From Rhizobacter terrae (lineage in GTDB: Bacteria > Pseudomonadota > Gammaproteobacteria > Burkholderiales > Burkholderiaceae_C), in assembly GCF_003852895.1 (NCBI RefSeq), contig NZ_QUSW01000007.1:179141-231410 (forward strand): DNA of 52,270 bases, written 5' to 3'. Each line of letters starts with the position of its first letter. Position 1 is the first letter of the stretch. Positions 18,803 through 26,944 of the stretch are shown here, one piece after another. The translations under genes were made by a program, and so were the position numbers. The notes under the pieces are model-generated. The model was given only the letters and a program-made list of their open reading frames with translations, was not told the DNA's origin and did no database searches.

Positions 18803-19834
18803 ATGCCGAGGGAACAAGACACCGCCACGACGCTTCGCCACATCGCTGCGCTCATGGGCGCCTGCGCGATCGTCACCGCCTGCGGAGGCGGTGGTGGCAG
18901 CGCAGGAACACCGCCACCTCCGCCTCCCGCCCCGGCCCCCGGCCTGAACGACGCCGCCCGAACGGCCGCCGCCACCGCCACCGCGCAGAGCACCACCAAC
19001 GCCTGCGCCTCGCTGCCCTCGTTCTACTGGGAGATCGGCGACCGGGCTGCGCGCATCGCCAGCGGCTCGGTGCACCAGTCGGGCGCGATCCTCACCTACA
19101 CCTCGTCCACCAACCTGAGCATTGCCTCGGCCTCGAAGTGGATGTGGGGGGCCTACGTGGTGGAAAAGCGCAACGGCATCCTGAACTCGACCGACATCAA
19201 GCACCTCACCTTCACCAGCGGCTACAGCAGCTTCGACACCTGCGCGGTGGGCGACACCGTGGGCAGCTGCCTGGCCAGCGGCAGCAACGGCACCTACACC
19301 TCCGCCACCGACGGCAAGTTCTTCTACAACGGCGGCCACATGGAGAAGCAGGCCAGCCTCATGGGCCTGGACGGCGCCGACAACGCGGCACTCGTCACCG
19401 AGGTGAAAAGCCAGATCGGCACCGAGATCGCCATGACCTACACGCAGCCGCAGCCGGCTGGCGGCGTGCGCACCAATGCCGACGAGTACGCCAAGTTCCT
19501 GCGCAAGATCATCACCGGCGACCTGCGCATGGGCAGCGTGCTCGGCACGCAGGCGGTGTGCACCAACCCCACCACCTGCGCGACCGCGGTGAGCACCCCC
19601 ATCCCCACCGACGAGAGCTGGCACTACTCGCTGGGCCACTGGGTGGAGGACGACCCCACCGTGGGCGACGGCGCCTTCAGCAGCCCGGGTGCCTTCGGCT
19701 TCTACCCGTGGGTCGACGCGAGCAAGACCTACTACGGCATCGTGGCACGCGAGTCCGTCGGCGGCGCGGCCATCGAATCGGTCAAGTGCGGCCGGCTCAT
19801 CCGCAAGGCCTGGCTCACGGGCAACACCTACTGA
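18803..19834 (+). CDS. Lipoprotein serine hydrolase (beta-lactamase/PBP-like fold)
   Basis: 343 residues. The lipobox IVTAC places the lipidated Cys at residue 27, followed by a poly-Gly stretch and a poly-Pro linker, so it should be anchored to the outer membrane. The catalytic SxxK motif is S109-A-S-K112 in SIASASKW. A FFYNGGHM segment sits where class C-like hydrolases have YxN, and GAFGFYPWVDASKTYYGIVA stands where the KTG-bearing strand would be. ATG at 18803 is chosen over 18797 because AAGG lies 7 bases before it and abuts the earlier ATG. The substrate is unknown: it could be an esterase, a peptidase or an inactive homologue. It follows dppF by 86 bases and is eight bases before the GNAT gene. 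Confidence 0.78.
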   Translation: MPREQDTATTLRHIAALMGACAIVTACGGGGGSAGTPPPPPPAPAPGLNDAARTAAATATAQSTTNACASLPSFYWEIGDRAARIASGSVHQSGAILTYTSSTNLSIASASKWMWGAYVVEKRNGILNSTDIKHLTFTSGYSSFDTCAVGDTVGSCLASGSNGTYTSATDGKFFYNGGHMEKQASLMGLDGADNAALVTEVKSQIGTEIAMTYTQPQPAGGVRTNADEYAKFLRKIITGDLRMGSVLGTQAVCTNPTTCATAVSTPIPTDESWHYSLGHWVEDDPTVGDGAFSSPGAFGFYPWVDASKTYYGIVARESVGGAAIESVKCGRLIRKAWLTGNTY

Positions 19835-19842
19835 GGACACAC

Positions 19843-20673
19843 TTGACGCTGCGCATCGTTCCCGCCACCGCGTTCTCGCACGAGGACATCGCCGGCTGCT
19901 TCACTCAGGCATTCGAAGGCTACCTCGCGGGGTCGATGCTTCTGACCGAAGCGACCCTGCCACGCTTCCTCGCGCGGCAGGGCGCGGACCTCGCGCTCAG
20001 CCGTTGCGTGGTGAGCGACGGGGCCCTGGCGGGCCTGACCTTCGTGGGCGAGTACGAGCGGCGTCGCCGCATCGGTGGCATGGGCGTGCTGCCTTCGGCG
20101 CGGGGCACGGGGGCGTCGCGCCTGCTGCTGTCGCGCGTGATCGAGGATGCGCGTGCGGCAGGCATCGCTGCGATGGAGCTGGAGGTGTTCGTTCAGAATG
20201 CGCCAGCCGTGGCGCTGTACCGCAAGACAGGCTTCATCGACGGCCCGCCTTTGTGGGGCTTCACACGCGAACCCGGCGGAAAGCTCGCGGGTGATGCGGA
20301 CTCGCCGCAGACCCTCACCACCTCGCAGGCGGCCGACTGGCTGATCACTCACGGCCAGCCCGGCTTGCCCTACCAGACCAGCGGCTATGCGTTGCAGCAT
20401 GCCGATCCGGGCCTCACGTTCTGGCGTCTGGGCGATGCCTTGATGGGATTCACCGAGACCTCGCCGCAGCGGCTGTCGGTGCCCTTGCTGGTTGATGCCA
20501 ATCCGGCACAGGCCGACGCCCTGCGCCTCGTGAACACCTTGCTGCATCGCCATCCACAGCACCACGTGCGTGTGCCCCAGCTCATGCGTGACGACTGCGC
20601 GGCCGAGGCCTGGCGGCGTGCCGGATTCGTCGCGCTGGACATTCACCAGATGCAGATGCGCCTGCCGCTGTGA
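19843..20673 (+). CDS. GNAT-family N-acetyltransferase
   Basis: 276 residues from a TTG start preceded by GAGGA with 6-base spacing; the longer open frame upstream overlaps the previous gene and is discarded. The N-terminal half is a GNAT domain: motif A is IGGMGVLPSARGTGASRLLL (acetyl-CoA pyrophosphate loop R-G-T-G-A), followed by the motif B-like region NAPAVALYRKTGFIDG. The C-terminal half (about residues 145-276) is a second, degenerate GNAT-like half without a clear acetyl-CoA loop. The substrate cannot be told. It is close behind the serine hydrolase and probably shares its mRNA; a hairpin follows the stop. Confidence 0.8.
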   Translation: MTLRIVPATAFSHEDIAGCFTQAFEGYLAGSMLLTEATLPRFLARQGADLALSRCVVSDGALAGLTFVGEYERRRRIGGMGVLPSARGTGASRLLLSRVIEDARAAGIAAMELEVFVQNAPAVALYRKTGFIDGPPLWGFTREPGGKLAGDADSPQTLTTSQAADWLITHGQPGLPYQTSGYALQHADPGLTFWRLGDALMGFTETSPQRLSVPLLVDANPAQADALRLVNTLLHRHPQHHVRVPQLMRDDCAAEAWRRAGFVALDIHQMQMRLPL

Positions 20674-20678
20674 GGCGC

Positions 20679-20700
20679 GCCGCACGTCCGTGCGGCATTT
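20679..20700 (+). terminator. Probable terminator after the GNAT gene
   Basis: A 7-bp GC stem (GCCGCAC at 20679-20685, GTGCGGC at 20690-20696) with a 4-base loop is followed by ATTT. The T-run is short, so termination may be inefficient. Confidence 0.5.
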
Positions 20701-20740
20701 GCTGTCGATGCGATTAGCGATCAAGCGCTTTCAAAAGCCC

Positions 20741-20767
20741 TGCAGTTGCGTTCGATCCTGCCGATAG
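20741..20767 (+). promoter_or_regulatory. Sigma-28 (FliA) promoter of the chemoreceptor gene
   Basis: The -10 GCCGATAG matches 7 of 8 bases of the FliA consensus GCCGATAA. The -35 TGCAGTTG matches 5 of 8 bases of TAAAGTTT, with exactly the consensus 11-base spacer. The predicted start is about 25 bases before the chemoreceptor ATG, leaving room for its AAGGGAG ribosome site. Confidence 0.68.
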
Positions 20768-20798
20768 CAGCGGTTCGAACCAACAAAGGGAGCTTGTC

Positions 20799-22346
20799 AT
20801 GAAGAACGCCTTGAACCGGCGCCTGCTGGCCGCCTTCGCCCTCATCATCGTGCTCGTTGCCACCGTGGGCAGCGTCGCAGGATGGTTCACCTGGAAGACG
20901 CAGAGGGACTTCCGCAATCTCTACGGAAACACGCTGGGCTCGGGCGAGCTCGGCAAGGCCGACAGCGCGCTGTGGCAGCTGCGCTACTCGCTGGCCATGG
21001 CCGCGACGGCGGATGAAGCGGGTGTCCGCAAGGCCGCGGCTGACGAGGCGCGGCACTTCAAGGCGCTGAACGAGGCGCTGGACCGGTACGCCGGCACCGA
21101 CCTGGATGCCAGCGAGGCGCAGGCGCTCGTGGAGTTGCGCGACCGGGTGAAGGGCTATGCCGCCGTCAGGCCGCAGTGGTTCGAGCTGCGGCTGCAAGGC
21201 AAGGACGACGAGGCCAAGGCCTACCGCGCGGCCAACACCACACCGGCCGGCGCCGCGCTGGTCAAGGCCATTGGCGCCCAGATCGACCTGCAGACGCGGG
21301 CCGCAGCGCTCACCCACCAGGAGCTCGATGCCGGCGCGATGCGCGTGCGCAGCCTGGTGATCGGCGTGTGCGCCATCGCACTGGGCGCCGCGGCGTGGCT
21401 GGCGGCCTGGATCATCCGTGTGCTGACTGCACCGGTGGCTCGCGCGACCGAGCTGGCCCACAGCATTGCGCAAGGCCACCTGTCCAACCACATCGAGGTG
21501 GAGGAGGGCCCCATGCGCCACCTGCTGGCGGCCTTGCGCGACATGCAGTCCAGCCTGGCCGCCACGGTGGCCAGCGTGCGCACGAATGCCGAGCAGGTCG
21601 CCATGGCCGGCACGCAGATCTCCAACGGCAACAACGACCTGAACGCCCGCACCGAGCAGCAGGCCGCCGCGCTGGAACAGACCGCGTCGTCCATGGAGCA
21701 GCTGGGGGCAACGGTGCGCCAGAACGCCGGCAATGCAGAGCAGGCCAACCGGCTCGCGCTGGGCGCATCCACCGTGGCGGTGCGCGGCGGCGAGGTGGTC
21801 GCGCAGGTGGTGGACACCATGAAGGGCATCAACGACAGCTCGCGCCAGATCGCGGACATCATCGGCGTGATCGACGGCATCGCGTTCCAGACCAACATCC
21901 TGGCGCTGAACGCGGCCGTCGAGGCCGCCCGCGCGGGCGAGCAGGGCCGCGGCTTCGCGGTGGTGGCCAGCGAGGTGCGCAACCTCGCCCAGCGCTCGGC
22001 GCAGGCGGCCAAGGAAATCAAGGCGCTGATCGGCGCGAGCGTGGAACGGGTGGAGCAGGGCAGCGCCCTGGTCGACCAGGCCGGCGAGACCATGCAGGAG
22101 GTGGTGGCCGCCATCTCGCGGGTCACGGCCATCATGGGCGAGATCAGCACCGCCAGCGCCGAGCAGAGCGCGGGCGTCGCGCAGGTCGGCCAGGCGGTGA
22201 CGGAGATGGACCGTGCGACCCAGCAGAACGCGTCGCTCGTGCAGCACAGCGCCGCGGCCGCGGGCAGCCTGAAGTCGCAGGCGCAGCAGCTCGTCGAAGC
22301 GGTGTCGGTCTTCAAGCTCGGGCGAGAGCCGGCGGCGCTGGCCTGA
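20799..22346 (+). CDS. Methyl-accepting chemotaxis protein
   Basis: 515 residues. Membrane helices at about 11-31 and 185-207 bracket a helical periplasmic ligand domain (about 32-184, four-helix-bundle type, no obvious ligand residues). HAMP follows at about 208-260, then the long cytoplasmic coiled coil. The conserved signalling tip is present: [20 protein letters not shown], then [20 protein letters not shown]. There is no C-terminal CheR-binding pentapeptide (it ends REPAALA). AAGGGAG precedes the ATG. The sigma-28-like promoter ties it to the flagellar regulon. It is monocistronic; which chemical it senses is unknown. Confidence 0.93.
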   Translation: MKNALNRRLLAAFALIIVLVATVGSVAGWFTWKTQRDFRNLYGNTLGSGELGKADSALWQLRYSLAMAATADEAGVRKAAADEARHFKALNEALDRYAGTDLDASEAQALVELRDRVKGYAAVRPQWFELRLQGKDDEAKAYRAANTTPAGAALVKAIGAQIDLQTRAAALTHQELDAGAMRVRSLVIGVCAIALGAAAWLAAWIIRVLTAPVARATELAHSIAQGHLSNHIEVEEGPMRHLLAALRDMQSSLAATVASVRTNAEQVAMAGTQISNGNNDLNARTEQQAAALEQTASSMEQLGATVRQNAGNAEQANRLALGASTVAVRGGEVVAQVVDTMKGINDSSRQIADIIGVIDGIAFQTNILALNAAVEAARAGEQGRGFAVVASEVRNLAQRSAQAAKEIKALIGASVERVEQGSALVDQAGETMQEVVAAISRVTAIMGEISTASAEQSAGVAQVGQAVTEMDRATQQNASLVQHSAAAAGSLKSQAQQLVEAVSVFKLGREPAALA

Positions 22347-22382
22347 GCCGGCCCGCCGGGAGCGGTGGAAGGGCCGATTTGC

Positions 22383-22395
22383 GACAATCGCGCCT
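22383..22395 (+). promoter_or_regulatory. -10 box placed for a leaderless proA transcript
   Basis: GACAAT at 22383-22388 is followed by 7 bases and then the ATG, with no ribosome-binding site between. This spacing would put the transcription start at the ATG itself. Confidence 0.45.
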
Positions 22396-23676
22396 ATGAC
22401 TTCCACCGATCTCCAGGCCGTCGTCGCCCACATGGGCGCAGCCGCGCGCGCGGCCAGCACGAAGATGGCCGCCGCCCCGACGGCGGCCAAGAACCAGGCC
22501 CTGCTGGCGCTCGCCCGCCTGCTGCGCAGCGAAGCCGCCGCCCTGCAGCCGGCCAACGCCAAGGACGTGGAGGCCGCCCAGGCGGCCGGCCTGTCGGCCC
22601 CGATGGTGGACCGCCTGAAGCTCACCCCCAAGATCATCGAGACGGTGGCCGAAGGCTGCGAGCAGATCGCCGCCATGCCCGACCCGATCGGCGAGATCAC
22701 CAACCTGCGGCGCCGGCCCACCGGCATCAGCGTGGGCCAGATGCGCGTGCCGCTGGGCGTGTTCGGCATGATCTACGAGAGCCGCCCGAACGTGACCATC
22801 GAGGCCGCGTCGCTGGCCATCAAGAGCGGCAACGCCTGCATCCTGCGCGGCGGCTCCGAGGCCATCCATTCCAACCTCGCGCTGTGGAAGCTGGTGCAGG
22901 CTGCGCTGGTGGAAGCCGGCCTGCCGGCCGATGCCGTGCAGCTCGTGCAGACCACCGACCGCGCCGCCGTGGGCCACCTCATCGCCTCGCCCGAGGCGGT
23001 GGACGTGATCATTCCGCGCGGCGGCAAGGGCCTGATCGAGCGCATCAGCCGCGAGGCGAAGGTGCCGGTCATCAAGCACCTGGACGGCAACTGCCACGTG
23101 TACGTCGACGCGCAGGTCGACATGGCGCTGGCGCTGAAGGTCACCGACAACGCCAAGACGCAGAAGTACAGCCCCTGCAATGCGGCCGAGTCGCTGCTGG
23201 TGCATGCCGCCGTGGCCGGCGAATTCCTGCCGAAGATCGGCGCGATGTGGGCCGCCAAGGGCGTGGAGATGCGCTGCGATCCGCGCGGGCAGGCCCTCTT
23301 GAAGGACGTGCCGCAATTGCAGGTCGTGCCCGCCACCGAGCAGGACTGGAGCGAGGAATACCTCGCGCCCATCGTCAGCCTGAAGGTGGTCGACTCGCTG
23401 GACGAAGCCATTGCCCACATCAACCGCTACGGCTCGCACCACACCGACGCCATCCTCACCGAGAACCATCCGAACGCCATGCGCTTCCTGCGCGAGGTGG
23501 ATTCGGCCAGCGTGATGGTCAATGCCTCGACCCGCTTCGCCGACGGCTTCGAGTACGGGCTGGGCGCGGAAATCGGCATCAGCACCGACAAGTTCCACGC
23601 CCGCGGGCCGGTGGGGCTCGAGGGGCTGACATCGATGAAGTGGGTAGTGCTGGGGCAGGGGGAAGTGCGGGGCTGA
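22396..23676 (+). CDS. proA: Gamma-glutamyl phosphate reductase
   Basis: 426 residues, the normal ProA length. It reduces glutamate-5-phosphate with NADPH to glutamate-5-semialdehyde in proline synthesis, in the cytoplasm. Visible hallmarks are [43 protein letters not shown], and the catalytic Cys in [12 protein letters not shown], with the C-terminal [14 protein letters not shown]. No proB or other proline gene adjoins it. It converges with the inositol-phosphatase gene, six bases apart, without an obvious terminator between them. Confidence 0.96.
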   Translation: MTSTDLQAVVAHMGAAARAASTKMAAAPTAAKNQALLALARLLRSEAAALQPANAKDVEAAQAAGLSAPMVDRLKLTPKIIETVAEGCEQIAAMPDPIGEITNLRRRPTGISVGQMRVPLGVFGMIYESRPNVTIEAASLAIKSGNACILRGGSEAIHSNLALWKLVQAALVEAGLPADAVQLVQTTDRAAVGHLIASPEAVDVIIPRGGKGLIERISREAKVPVIKHLDGNCHVYVDAQVDMALALKVTDNAKTQKYSPCNAAESLLVHAAVAGEFLPKIGAMWAAKGVEMRCDPRGQALLKDVPQLQVVPATEQDWSEEYLAPIVSLKVVDSLDEAIAHINRYGSHHTDAILTENHPNAMRFLREVDSASVMVNASTRFADGFEYGLGAEIGISTDKFHARGPVGLEGLTSMKWVVLGQGEVRG

Positions 23677-23682
23677 GGCGCG

Positions 23683-24495
23683 TCAATCGCGCAGCAGCGC
23701 GTCGCGGATCTCCTGCCACAGGGCCTCGCTGCGTGCCGAGAGCACGCCCACGCCACCATCGTCCGCAAGGTAGGGCGACCCGTCATACCGCGCCACATGC
23801 CCGCCCGCCTCCTGCAGCAGCAAGGTGCCGGGCACATGGTCCCAGGGCAGGGTGCGGTAGAACATGGCGAAGTGCTGTGCGCCCGTGATGATGGCCGGGT
23901 ACTCGATGCCCGCGCATCGCAGGCCCGGCAGGCATTCGCCGATGCGCGGCATGCGCGACTCGACAGCGCTGCGCAGGTCGGGCGGCAGGAACTTGGTGAG
24001 CACGGCGCCACGGGCCTCATCCAGCGGCACGGCAGGGGAAGGCACCTGCATGCGCTGGCCGTCGCGATGGCAGCCGCCGCCGCGAACCGCCATCCAGCGT
24101 TCGGCCGCTACCGGGTTCAGCACCCACGCCCCGATCGCTTCGCCGTCCTGCAGCAGGGCGGCCATCAGCGCAAAGGTCTCGCGGCCGGCCACGAAGTTGG
24201 CGGTGCCGTCCAGCGGATCGACCAGCCACACCCGGCCCTGGTCCAGCCCTTGCAACAAGGAGGGGTCGGCCGCACAGGCCTCTTCTCCCACCACCCGCGA
24301 CCCTGGCAGCAGCGCCAGCAATCCCCGCTCGATGATCTGCTCGGCCTCCCTGTCGGCCACCGTCACCAGCTCGTCCTTGGCCTTCTCGATCACCTCGCCC
24401 TCGCGGAGCCGGCGAAAGCGCGGCATCACTGCCTGCTCGCTGGCCTGGGCCAGCAGGGGCAGGACTTCATCGAACAGGGCATCGGAAACGGTCAT
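23683..24495 (-). CDS. Inositol monophosphatase-family phosphatase
   Basis: 270 residues. The Mg/Li-dependent phosphatase motifs are present: GEE (RVVGEEACAAD) and DPLDGTANF, plus a C-terminal AGGHVARYDGSPYL segment in place of the usual WDxAAG-type motif. Related proteins dephosphorylate inositol phosphates, histidinol phosphate (HisN-type) or PAP (CysQ-type). None of these can be assigned from sequence alone. It is divergent from queC with only 52 bases between the starts. Confidence 0.9.
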   Translation of the reverse strand: MTVSDALFDEVLPLLAQASEQAVMPRFRRLREGEVIEKAKDELVTVADREAEQIIERGLLALLPGSRVVGEEACAADPSLLQGLDQGRVWLVDPLDGTANFVAGRETFALMAALLQDGEAIGAWVLNPVAAERWMAVRGGGCHRDGQRMQVPSPAVPLDEARGAVLTKFLPPDLRSAVESRMPRIGECLPGLRCAGIEYPAIITGAQHFAMFYRTLPWDHVPGTLLLQEAGGHVARYDGSPYLADDGGVGVLSARSEALWQEIRDALLRD

Positions 24496-24535
24496 CGTGT
24501 GAAGATCATCGCATTGGATTCCATTGACCTTTCGT

Positions 24536-24547
24536 TACCATCGCCCG
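24536..24547 (+). promoter_or_regulatory. -10 box placed for a leaderless queC transcript
   Basis: TACCAT at 24536-24541 is followed by 6 bases and then ATG at 24548. A TTGGAT at 24514-24519 gives a 16-base spacer. There is no Shine-Dalgarno sequence. Confidence 0.45.
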
Positions 24548-25285
24548 ATGCCTGACGCACGACACGCCCTCGTCCTGTTTTCCGGTGGCCAAGACTCCAC
24601 CGCCTGCCTCGCCTGGGCGCTCGAGCGCTACCAGCATGTGGAGACCATCGGCTTCGACTACGGGCAGCGGCACGTGGTGGAGCTGGAGTGCCGGCTCAAC
24701 GTGCGGGCGCAGATCCACGAGAACTTCCCCCAGTGGCGCGACCGCCTCGGCCCCGACCACCTGCTGGACCTGTCGCTGCTGGGCCAGATTTCCGACACCG
24801 CGCTCACCGAGAAGCGCGAGATCGAAATGAACGCCAACGGCCTGCCCAACACCTTCGTGCCCGGCCGCAACCTGTTGTTCTTCACCTTCGCTGCAACCAT
24901 TGCTTACAGGCGCGGACTGAACGTGCTGGTCGGCGGCATGTGCGAGACCGATTTCTCAGGCTACCCCGACTGCCGCGACAACACGCTCAAGGCCTTGCAG
25001 GTGGCGCTCAGCCTGGGCATGGACGCGAAGATGACCGTCGAGACGCCGCTGATGTGGCTGGACAAGGCCCAGACCTGGGCCCTCAGCGCGCAGCTGGGCG
25101 GCGAGGAGCTCAACGCGCTGATCGTCGAGCACACGCACACCTGCTACCTCGGCGACCGGGGGCAGAAGCACGAGTGGGGCTACGGCTGCGGCCAGTGCCC
25201 GGCCTGCGCGCTGCGGGCGCGCGGCTACCGCGGCTGGAAGGAGCACGGCTCCTCTTTCGCCGACACCCATCGCGGCGATCTCTGA
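24548..25285 (+). CDS. queC: 7-cyano-7-deazaguanine synthase QueC
   Basis: 245 residues. QueC converts 7-carboxy-7-deazaguanine to preQ0 with ATP and ammonia in queuosine biosynthesis. The PP-loop is [14 protein letters not shown] near the N-terminus. The zinc site is formed by CYLGDRG and the [14 protein letters not shown] cluster at the C-terminus. [14 protein letters not shown] and [13 protein letters not shown] are family-typical. ATG at 24548 is chosen because earlier in-frame codons add residues before the PP-loop with no support. No other queuosine genes are nearby. Confidence 0.95.
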   Translation: MPDARHALVLFSGGQDSTACLAWALERYQHVETIGFDYGQRHVVELECRLNVRAQIHENFPQWRDRLGPDHLLDLSLLGQISDTALTEKREIEMNANGLPNTFVPGRNLLFFTFAATIAYRRGLNVLVGGMCETDFSGYPDCRDNTLKALQVALSLGMDAKMTVETPLMWLDKAQTWALSAQLGGEELNALIVEHTHTCYLGDRGQKHEWGYGCGQCPACALRARGYRGWKEHGSSFADTHRGDL

Positions 25286-25377
25286 ATCCACGCTGACACC
25301 GGCCGAAGACGCCTGCCGTTGACGCATTTGCGCGACGCGTTCGTCGCGCCACGTGCGGCCGGCTCGCACGCCTCTCG

Positions 25378-25391
25378 TAGACTTCGCTCCC
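25378..25391 (+). promoter_or_regulatory. -10 box placed close to the lemA-like start
   Basis: TAGACT at 25378-25383 lies 8 bases before the ATG at 25392, with no ribosome site between them. This fits a leaderless or nearly leaderless transcript. Confidence 0.4.
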
Positions 25392-25937
25392 ATGACGACG
25401 GCGCAAATCGTGGGGTGGGTCATTGCCGCGGTCCTGGTGTTCTGGGCCGTGGGCGCCTACAACCGCCTCGTGAGCCTGCGCAACGACATCTCCAAGGCCT
25501 TCGTCCCGGTGGACGCGCAGATCCGCCAGCGCCACATGCTGCTGGAGCAATGGGTCGAAGGCCTGCGCCCCCTGCTCGAACACAACCGCCAGGTGCTCGA
25601 TGCCGTGCTCGCTGCCTGCGGCCAGTTGCAGGCCGCCTGCGACGTGGTGCGCACCCGGCCCAGTGCCGCACGCCCCATGGCCAGCCTGCGCATGGCCGAA
25701 GAGACGCTGGCCGATGCCCGCACCCGCCTGAAGAACGAGCTGCCCGCCAAGCCCGAGATGCTGGCCGGCCTGGGCGTGGCGGTGTTCGGCGAGGAACTCG
25801 CGGCGGCCGACAGCACGCTGGGCTTTGCGCGCCGCCAGTTCAATGAGGCCACGCAGACCTACAACGACGCGCTGGACCAGTTCCCCACCTGGCTCATCGC
25901 CGGGCTCTTTCGCTTTCGCAACGCGGGGACGCTGTGA
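25392..25937 (+). CDS. LemA-family protein
   Basis: 181 residues. An N-terminal membrane helix (IVGWVIAAVLVFWAVGAYNRL) is followed by the LemA motif NRLVSLRNDISKAFVPVDAQIRQRHMLLEQ and a long helical coiled-coil body, ending with QFNEATQTYNDALDQFPTWL. LemA proteins are membrane-anchored with unclear function; many neighbour M48 or TPM-type partners. ATG at 25392 puts the helix at the N-terminus. Its stop overlaps the next gene's start by four bases (GTGA). Confidence 0.9.
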   Translation: MTTAQIVGWVIAAVLVFWAVGAYNRLVSLRNDISKAFVPVDAQIRQRHMLLEQWVEGLRPLLEHNRQVLDAVLAACGQLQAACDVVRTRPSAARPMASLRMAEETLADARTRLKNELPAKPEMLAGLGVAVFGEELAAADSTLGFARRQFNEATQTYNDALDQFPTWLIAGLFRFRNAGTL

Positions 25938-26761
25938 ACGCTGCCGCCTCCCGCGACTCCGAGATCACCACGCGCGTGTTCGACGCGCTGGAACTGCGCG
26001 AGGCGCTGGACCGCCTGTCGCGCCTGAACGGGCCGGGCGAGTTGCATGCCGCCATCCTTGCGCTCATTTCGCCGCGCGAGAGTGCCGAGTCCTTCATCGT
26101 GTGGACGCACGAGACGGTGTTCTCGCCCGATGCCTCGCTGATCCGGCAGGACATCACCAAGCTGCCTGACGAGCTTCGCGTGCCGGTGCTCGAAGTCTTC
26201 CTGGACCGCATGCGCGTGAATCCGAAGGAAGAGCGTCGCGGCCTGCTGCAGGCCACGCGGCGGCTGGTGGCGGTGCACACGCCCTTGCGTCCGCTGGACC
26301 GCCTGCACTGGCTGCTGATGCGCCGCAGGCTGGGCGACCGCCCGCCGATCCCACTGCCGCCACAGGCCCGCAACGACCTGGCCGAACTGTCGAAGTACAT
26401 GATCGGCCGCATCGCGAGCGTCACCGCCTACCTCGCGCGCATGGTGCCGGGGCCGGACGCGCAGGCCGGGTTGTCCTGGTATGCGCACGTGATGTCGCAG
26501 CTGGACCATTCCGGCGACGTGCCGCCATGCAAGGCGCCCGATGGCGATGGACTGGCACATGCCCTGGATGAAGTCGAGGCCTTGCCCTTGATGCTTCGGC
26601 CGGTGCTGATGCGCGGATGGGTGGATGCGGCCATCAACACCAGTGGCCGCGTGCGCCTCATGCCCCTGGCCGCCGATGCGCTGCGCATCGTGGCGGACCT
26701 GCTTGATTCCCCATTGCCACCGGAGCTGGCGCGCCACTTCACCGAAGTCGATTGGAAGTAG
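25934..26761 (+). CDS. Uncharacterised protein coupled to the LemA-like gene
   Basis: 275 residues from a GTG that overlaps the LemA-like stop, so the two are translationally coupled. It is soluble, mostly helical, and has neither signal peptide nor membrane segment. I see no catalytic motif; in particular the HEXXH of the M48 peptidases that often accompany lemA is absent. The stretch ALDRLSRLNGPGELHAAILA, and the later ARNDLAELSKYMIGRIASVT region, recall the helical tail that follows the peptidase domain in LemA-linked M48 proteins. It may therefore be a free-standing remnant or relative of that tail; this is weak inference. Confidence 0.75.
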   Translation: MNAAASRDSEITTRVFDALELREALDRLSRLNGPGELHAAILALISPRESAESFIVWTHETVFSPDASLIRQDITKLPDELRVPVLEVFLDRMRVNPKEERRGLLQATRRLVAVHTPLRPLDRLHWLLMRRRLGDRPPIPLPPQARNDLAELSKYMIGRIASVTAYLARMVPGPDAQAGLSWYAHVMSQLDHSGDVPPCKAPDGDGLAHALDEVEALPLMLRPVLMRGWVDAAINTSGRVRLMPLAADALRIVADLLDSPLPPELARHFTEVDWK

Positions 26762-26944
26762 GGAAGCAGCGCATCCACGTCATGTTGCGTCGCATCATGA
26801 CTTTTGAAATCCACCGCTGCGTCTGGTGGCTTCGCACAAACCCTCGCGTGACCTGAGGCGCTCGGCAGTAGCATCGTCCGCACTGCCAGCGAAACAACCC
26901 GCGCCGCGGCCCACGAGGTCTGCGTGCACGAAAGGGGGCCTCTT

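Noticed and set aside
24524-24529. TTGACC as the queC -35 box
   Set aside because: It lies only six bases from the -10 box TACCAT; TTGGAT at 24514-24519 has better spacing.
26778-26800. Short inverted repeat GTCATG/CATGAC upstream of the kor operon
   Set aside because: Only six bases per arm with an 11-base gap; could easily be chance, so not listed as an operator.
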